In this document: in pieces, positions 60,301 through 64,000 of the stretch
How the letters are laid out: every line of letters starts with the position of its first letter
How positions within the stretch are numbered: the first letter of the stretch is position 1
Program-made: the position numbers and the translations under genes
Assembly (NCBI GenBank): GCA_030267565.1
Contig: BRXU01000001.1
Location: 10,209,001-10,273,000, forward strand
DNA: 64,000 bases
From: Pleodorina starrii
Lineage: Eukaryota > Chlorophyta > Chlorophyceae > Chlamydomonadales > Volvocaceae
Direction of reading: 5' to 3'
Notes under the pieces: model-generated
Database searches by the model: none
Told to the model about the DNA's origin: nothing
Seen by the model: the letters and a program-made list of their open reading frames with translations, nothing else

Positions 60301-63300
60301 GGCCCGCCCCGCCCACCGACCCTGCTGGATCCGTAGCCGGCCAACGAATGTACGTTCGTTTTGTGCACGCTAGGACAGGTCCATGGCGGCAACCCAGCGC
60401 GCGGCTGGCGACGCGCACATCGAAGATGCATGCGAGCACCAGGGTTTTGGCAATTCATTCGCAAGCCGTGGCATGGATCGTTCATACCATGGTGAAAACC
60501 GCCCATCCCATCAGCACTGGGCACGTAAGCACCATTGGGCCAGATCAGTAGTACGGTGGGGGACCACGTGCGAACCCCTGGTGACGATCTGTACCAATTT
60601 TCCTGCGCGGGCACATGCCTGCGGTGCACTACAGCAGACACCCTACCGGGGTTTGCGGATGCGAGGATGAGGATGAGGATGAGGGCGGGAGGGGGGGCGG
60701 GGCGAGGCCAGGCCAGGCCAGGGAACCGATGCCCAGCCTGCTGATGACTGAGTGGCCAGCCTGGAACGAACGTGCGGGACAGAGTGGGTGAGCGGAGGTA
60801 CGGTAGGTTGCGCTACTGCTGCTGCGGTTCCGTTCCATTCGCCCGGCCGATTCCCCGCTGCTGTGTGTAATCGATCAAAGCGCGGGCAAGCAAAGGTAGA
60901 CGCGCGTGTATGTGCGTGTGTGTGCGTGTGCGTGTAGTAAGTGTCGTAAAAGATATGCACGGTCTGAAGTCCAGGCCCGCCCCGCCCACCGACCCTGCTG
61001 GATCCGTAGCCGGCCAACGAATGTACGTTCGTTTTGTGCACGCTAGGACAGGTCCATGGCGGCAACCCAGCGCGCGGCTGGCGACGCGCACATCGAAGAT
61101 GCATGCGAGCACTCGGGTTTTGGCAATTCATTCGCAAGCTGTGGCATGGATCGTTCATACCATGGTGAAAACCGCCCATCCCATCAGCAATGGGCACGTA
61201 AGCACCATTGGGCCAGATCAGTAGTACGGTGGGGGACCACGTGCGAACCCCTGGTGACGATCTGTACCAATTTTCCTGCGCGGGCACATGCCTGCGGTGC
61301 ACTACAGCAGACACCCTACCGGGGTTTGCGGATGCGAGGATGAGGATGAGGATGAGGGCGGGAGGGGGGGCGGGGCGAGGCCAGGCCAGGCCAGGGAACC
61401 GATGCCCAGCCTGCTGATGACTGAGTGGCCAGCCTGGAACGAACGTGCGGGACAGAGTGGGTGAGCGGAGGTACGGTAGGTTGCGCTACTGCTGCTGCGG
61501 TTCCGTTCCATTCGCCCGGCCGATTCCCCGCTGCTGTGTGTAATCGATCAAAGCGCGGGCAAGCAAAGGTAGACGCGCGTGTATGTGCGTGTGTGTGCGT
61601 GTGCGTGTAGTAAGTGTCGTACAAGATATGCACGGTCTGAAGTCCAGGCCCGCCCCGCCCACCGACCCTGCTGGATCCGTAGCCGGCCAACGAATGTACG
61701 TTCGTTTTGTGCACGCTAGGACAGGTCCATGGCGGCAACCCAGCGCGCGGCTGGCGACGCGCACATCGAAGATGCATGCGAGCACTCGGGTTTAGGCAAT
61801 TCATTCGCAAGCAGTGGCATGGATCGTTCATACCATGGTGAAAACCGCCCATCCCATCAGCACTGGGCACGTAAGCACCATTGGGCCAGATCAGTAGTAC
61901 GGTGGGGGACCACGTGCGAACCCCTGGTGACGATCTGTACCAATTTTCCTGCGCGGGCACATGCCTGCGGTGCACTACAGCAGACACCCTACCGGGGTTT
62001 GCGGATGCGAGGATGAGGATGAGGATGAGGGCGGGAGGGGGGGCGGGGCGAGGCCAGGCCAGGCCAGGGAACCGATGCCCAGCCTGCTGATGACTGAGTG
62101 GCCAGCCTGGAACGAACGTGCGGGACAGAGTGGGTGAGCGGAGGTACGGTAGGTTGCGCTACTGCTGCTGCGGTTCCGTTCCATTCGCCCGGCCGATTCC
62201 CCGCTGCTGTGTGTAATCGATCAAAGCGCGGGCAAGCAAAGGTAGACGCGCGTGTATGTGCGTGTGTGTGCGTGTGCGTGTAGTAAGTGTCGTAAAAGAT
62301 ATGCACGGTCTGAAGTCCAGGCCCGCCCCGCCCACCGACCCTGCTGGATCCGTAGCCGGCCAACGAATGTACGTTCGTTTTGTGCACGCTAGGACAGGTC
62401 CATGGCGACAACCCAGCGCGCGGCTGGCGACGCGCACATCGAAGATGCATGCGAGCACTCGGGTTTTGGCAATTCATTCGCAAGCTGTGGCATGGATCGT
62501 TCATACCATGGTGAAAACCGCCCATCCCATCAGCACTGGGCACGTAAGCACCATTGGGCCAGATCAGTAGTACGGTGGGGGACCACGTGCGAACCCCTGG
62601 TGACGATCTGTACCAATTTTCCTGCGCGGGCACATGCCTGCGGTGCACTACAGCAGACACCCTACCGGGGTTTGCGGATGCGAGGATGAGGATGAGGGCG
62701 GGAGGGGGGGCGGGGCGAGGCCAGGCCAGGCCAGGGAACCGATGCCCAGCCTGCTGATGACTGAGTGGCCAGCCTGGAACGAACGTGCGGGACAGAGTGG
62801 GTGAGCGGAGGTACGGTAGGTTGCGCTACTGCTGCTGCGGTTCCGTTCCATTCGCCCGGCCGATTCCCCGCTGCTGTGTGTAATCGATCAAAGCGCGGGC
62901 AAGCAAAGGTAGACGCGCGTGTATGTGCGTGTGTGTGCGTGTGCGTGTAGTAAGTGTCGTAAAAGATATGCACGGTCTGAAGTCCAGGCCCGCCCCGCCC
63001 ACCGACCCTGCTGGATCCGTAGCCGGCCAACGAATGTACGTTCGTTTTGTGCACGCTAGGACAGGTCCATGGCGACAACCCAGCGCGCGGCTGGCGACGC
63101 GCACATCGAAGATGCATGCGAGCACTCGGGTTTTGGCAATTCATTCGCAAGCTGTGGCATGGATCGTTCATACCATGGTGAAAACCGCCCATCCCATCAG
63201 CACTGGGCACGTAAGCACCATTGGGCCAGATCAGTAGTACGGTGGGGGACCACGTGCGAACCCCTGGTGACGATCTGTACCAATTTTCCTGCGCGGGCAC

Positions 63301-64000
63301 ATGCCTGCGGTGCACTACAGCAGACACCCTACCGGGGTTTGCGGATGCGAGGATGAGGATGAGGGCGGGAGGGGGGGCGGGGCGAGGCCAGGCCAGGCCA
63401 GGGAACCGATGCCCAGCCTGCTGATGACTGAGTGGCCAGCCTGGAACGAACGTGCGGGACAGAGTGGGTGAGCGGAGGTACGGTAGGTTGCGCTACTGCT
63501 GCTGCGGTTCCGTTCCATTCGCCCGGCCGATTCCCCGCTGCTGTGTGTAATCGATCAAAGCGCGGGCAAGCAAAGGTAGACGCGCGTGTATGTGCGTGTG
63601 TGTGCGTGTGCGTGTAGTAAGTGTCGTACAAGATATGCACGGTCTGAAGTCCAGGCCCGCCCCGCCCACCGACCCTGCTGGATCCGTAGCCGGCCAACGA
63701 ATGTACGTTCGTTTTGTGCACGCTAGGACAGGTCCATGGCGGCAACCCAGCGCGCGGCTGGCGACGCGCACATCGAAGATGCATGCGAGCACTCGGGTTT
63801 AGGCAATTCATTCGCAAGCAGTGGCATGGATCGTTCATACCATGGTGAAAACCGCCCATCCCATCAGCACTGGGCACGTAAGCACCATTGGGCCAGATCA
63901 GTAGTACAGTGGGGGACCACGTGCGAACCCCTGGTGACGATCTGTACCAATTTTCCTGCGCGGGCACATGCCTGCGGTGCACTACAGCAGACACCCTACC
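39303..64000. repeat. Satellite array, right part (36 unit starts, continues past the window)
   Basis: The array resumes exactly where the left part broke off and runs to the window edge. Unit anchors start at 39774. Spacings: 691, 668, 667, 673, 691, 667, 691 four times, 673, 691 twice, 673, 691, 679, 667, 679, 667 eight times, 679 twice, 667, 679, 673 three times, 667 twice. The 668-bp unit (from 40465) is a 691-bp type that lost 23 bp of the G-rich patch. Block-specific markers include ACATCG changed to ACAGCG near 46930, 47610 and 48990; GTGTAGTAAG changed to GTGAAGTAAG in units starting 52039, 54040, 54707 and 55374; and CGTACAAG changed to CGTAAAAG in units starting 59400, 60079, 60752, 62098 and 62765. 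Confidence 0.98.

Noticed and set aside
7311..64000. CRISPR-like regular repeats
   Set aside because: The whole 667-691-bp unit is repeated. There are no unique spacers or cas genes, and the setting is eukaryotic.

Overview
The window looks like nuclear DNA of a green alga, most likely a chlamydomonadalean or volvocine species. Three things point there: a GC-rich gene coding long Ala/Gly/Ser-rich low-complexity protein and broken by GT-AG introns; a non-LTR retrotransposon with the domain set of the Dualen (RandI) clade, first described in Chlamydomonas reinhardtii; and a very large satellite array of the kind found next to centromeres or telomeres. The taxon is an inference. No bacterial operon, rRNA, tRNA or CRISPR was seen.

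Layout. (1) 1-4992, plus strand: the 3' part of a spliced gene. Exons at about 79-213, 691-922 and 1406-4992 join in phase across two GT-AG introns. The product is about 1.3 k residues, mostly disordered, of unknown function, and its 5' end probably lies outside the window. (2) 4993-7310: non-coding flank with a TGTAA candidate poly(A) signal, a small hairpin, GT-rich simple sequence, a 17-bp tandem repeat and a short CCCTAA-containing direct repeat. (3) 7311-27679 and 39303-64000: one satellite array of 66 unit starts. The unit is normally 667, 673, 679 or 691 bp, and the size classes come from 6-bp and 12-bp steps in one G-rich patch. Multi-unit higher-order repeats are visible. The array runs off the right end. 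(4) 27680-39289, minus strand: an 11.6-kb retrotransposon inserted in the satellite, with a perfect 13-bp target-site duplication (27667-27679 and 39290-39302) and an (ATT)n-type 3' tail. Removing the element and one duplication leaves a 673-bp satellite unit, which is one of the normal sizes.

The retrotransposon is the most interesting object. Read on the minus strand it codes, in order: a signal-like leader, a hydrophobic multi-helix segment, a Josephin-type cysteine protease (Gln-Cys-His-Asp set at ataxin-3-like spacing), a Pro/Thr-rich basic linker, an APE endonuclease, reverse transcriptase, a long region with a possible degenerate GIY-YIG segment and a methyltransferase-like segment, RNase H, a CCHC knuckle and a restriction-like endonuclease. 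APE plus RLE in one element is the Dualen hallmark. The only clear lesion is a one-base frame change at a C6 run inside the APE domain. With the perfect duplication, this suggests a recent, nearly intact insertion.
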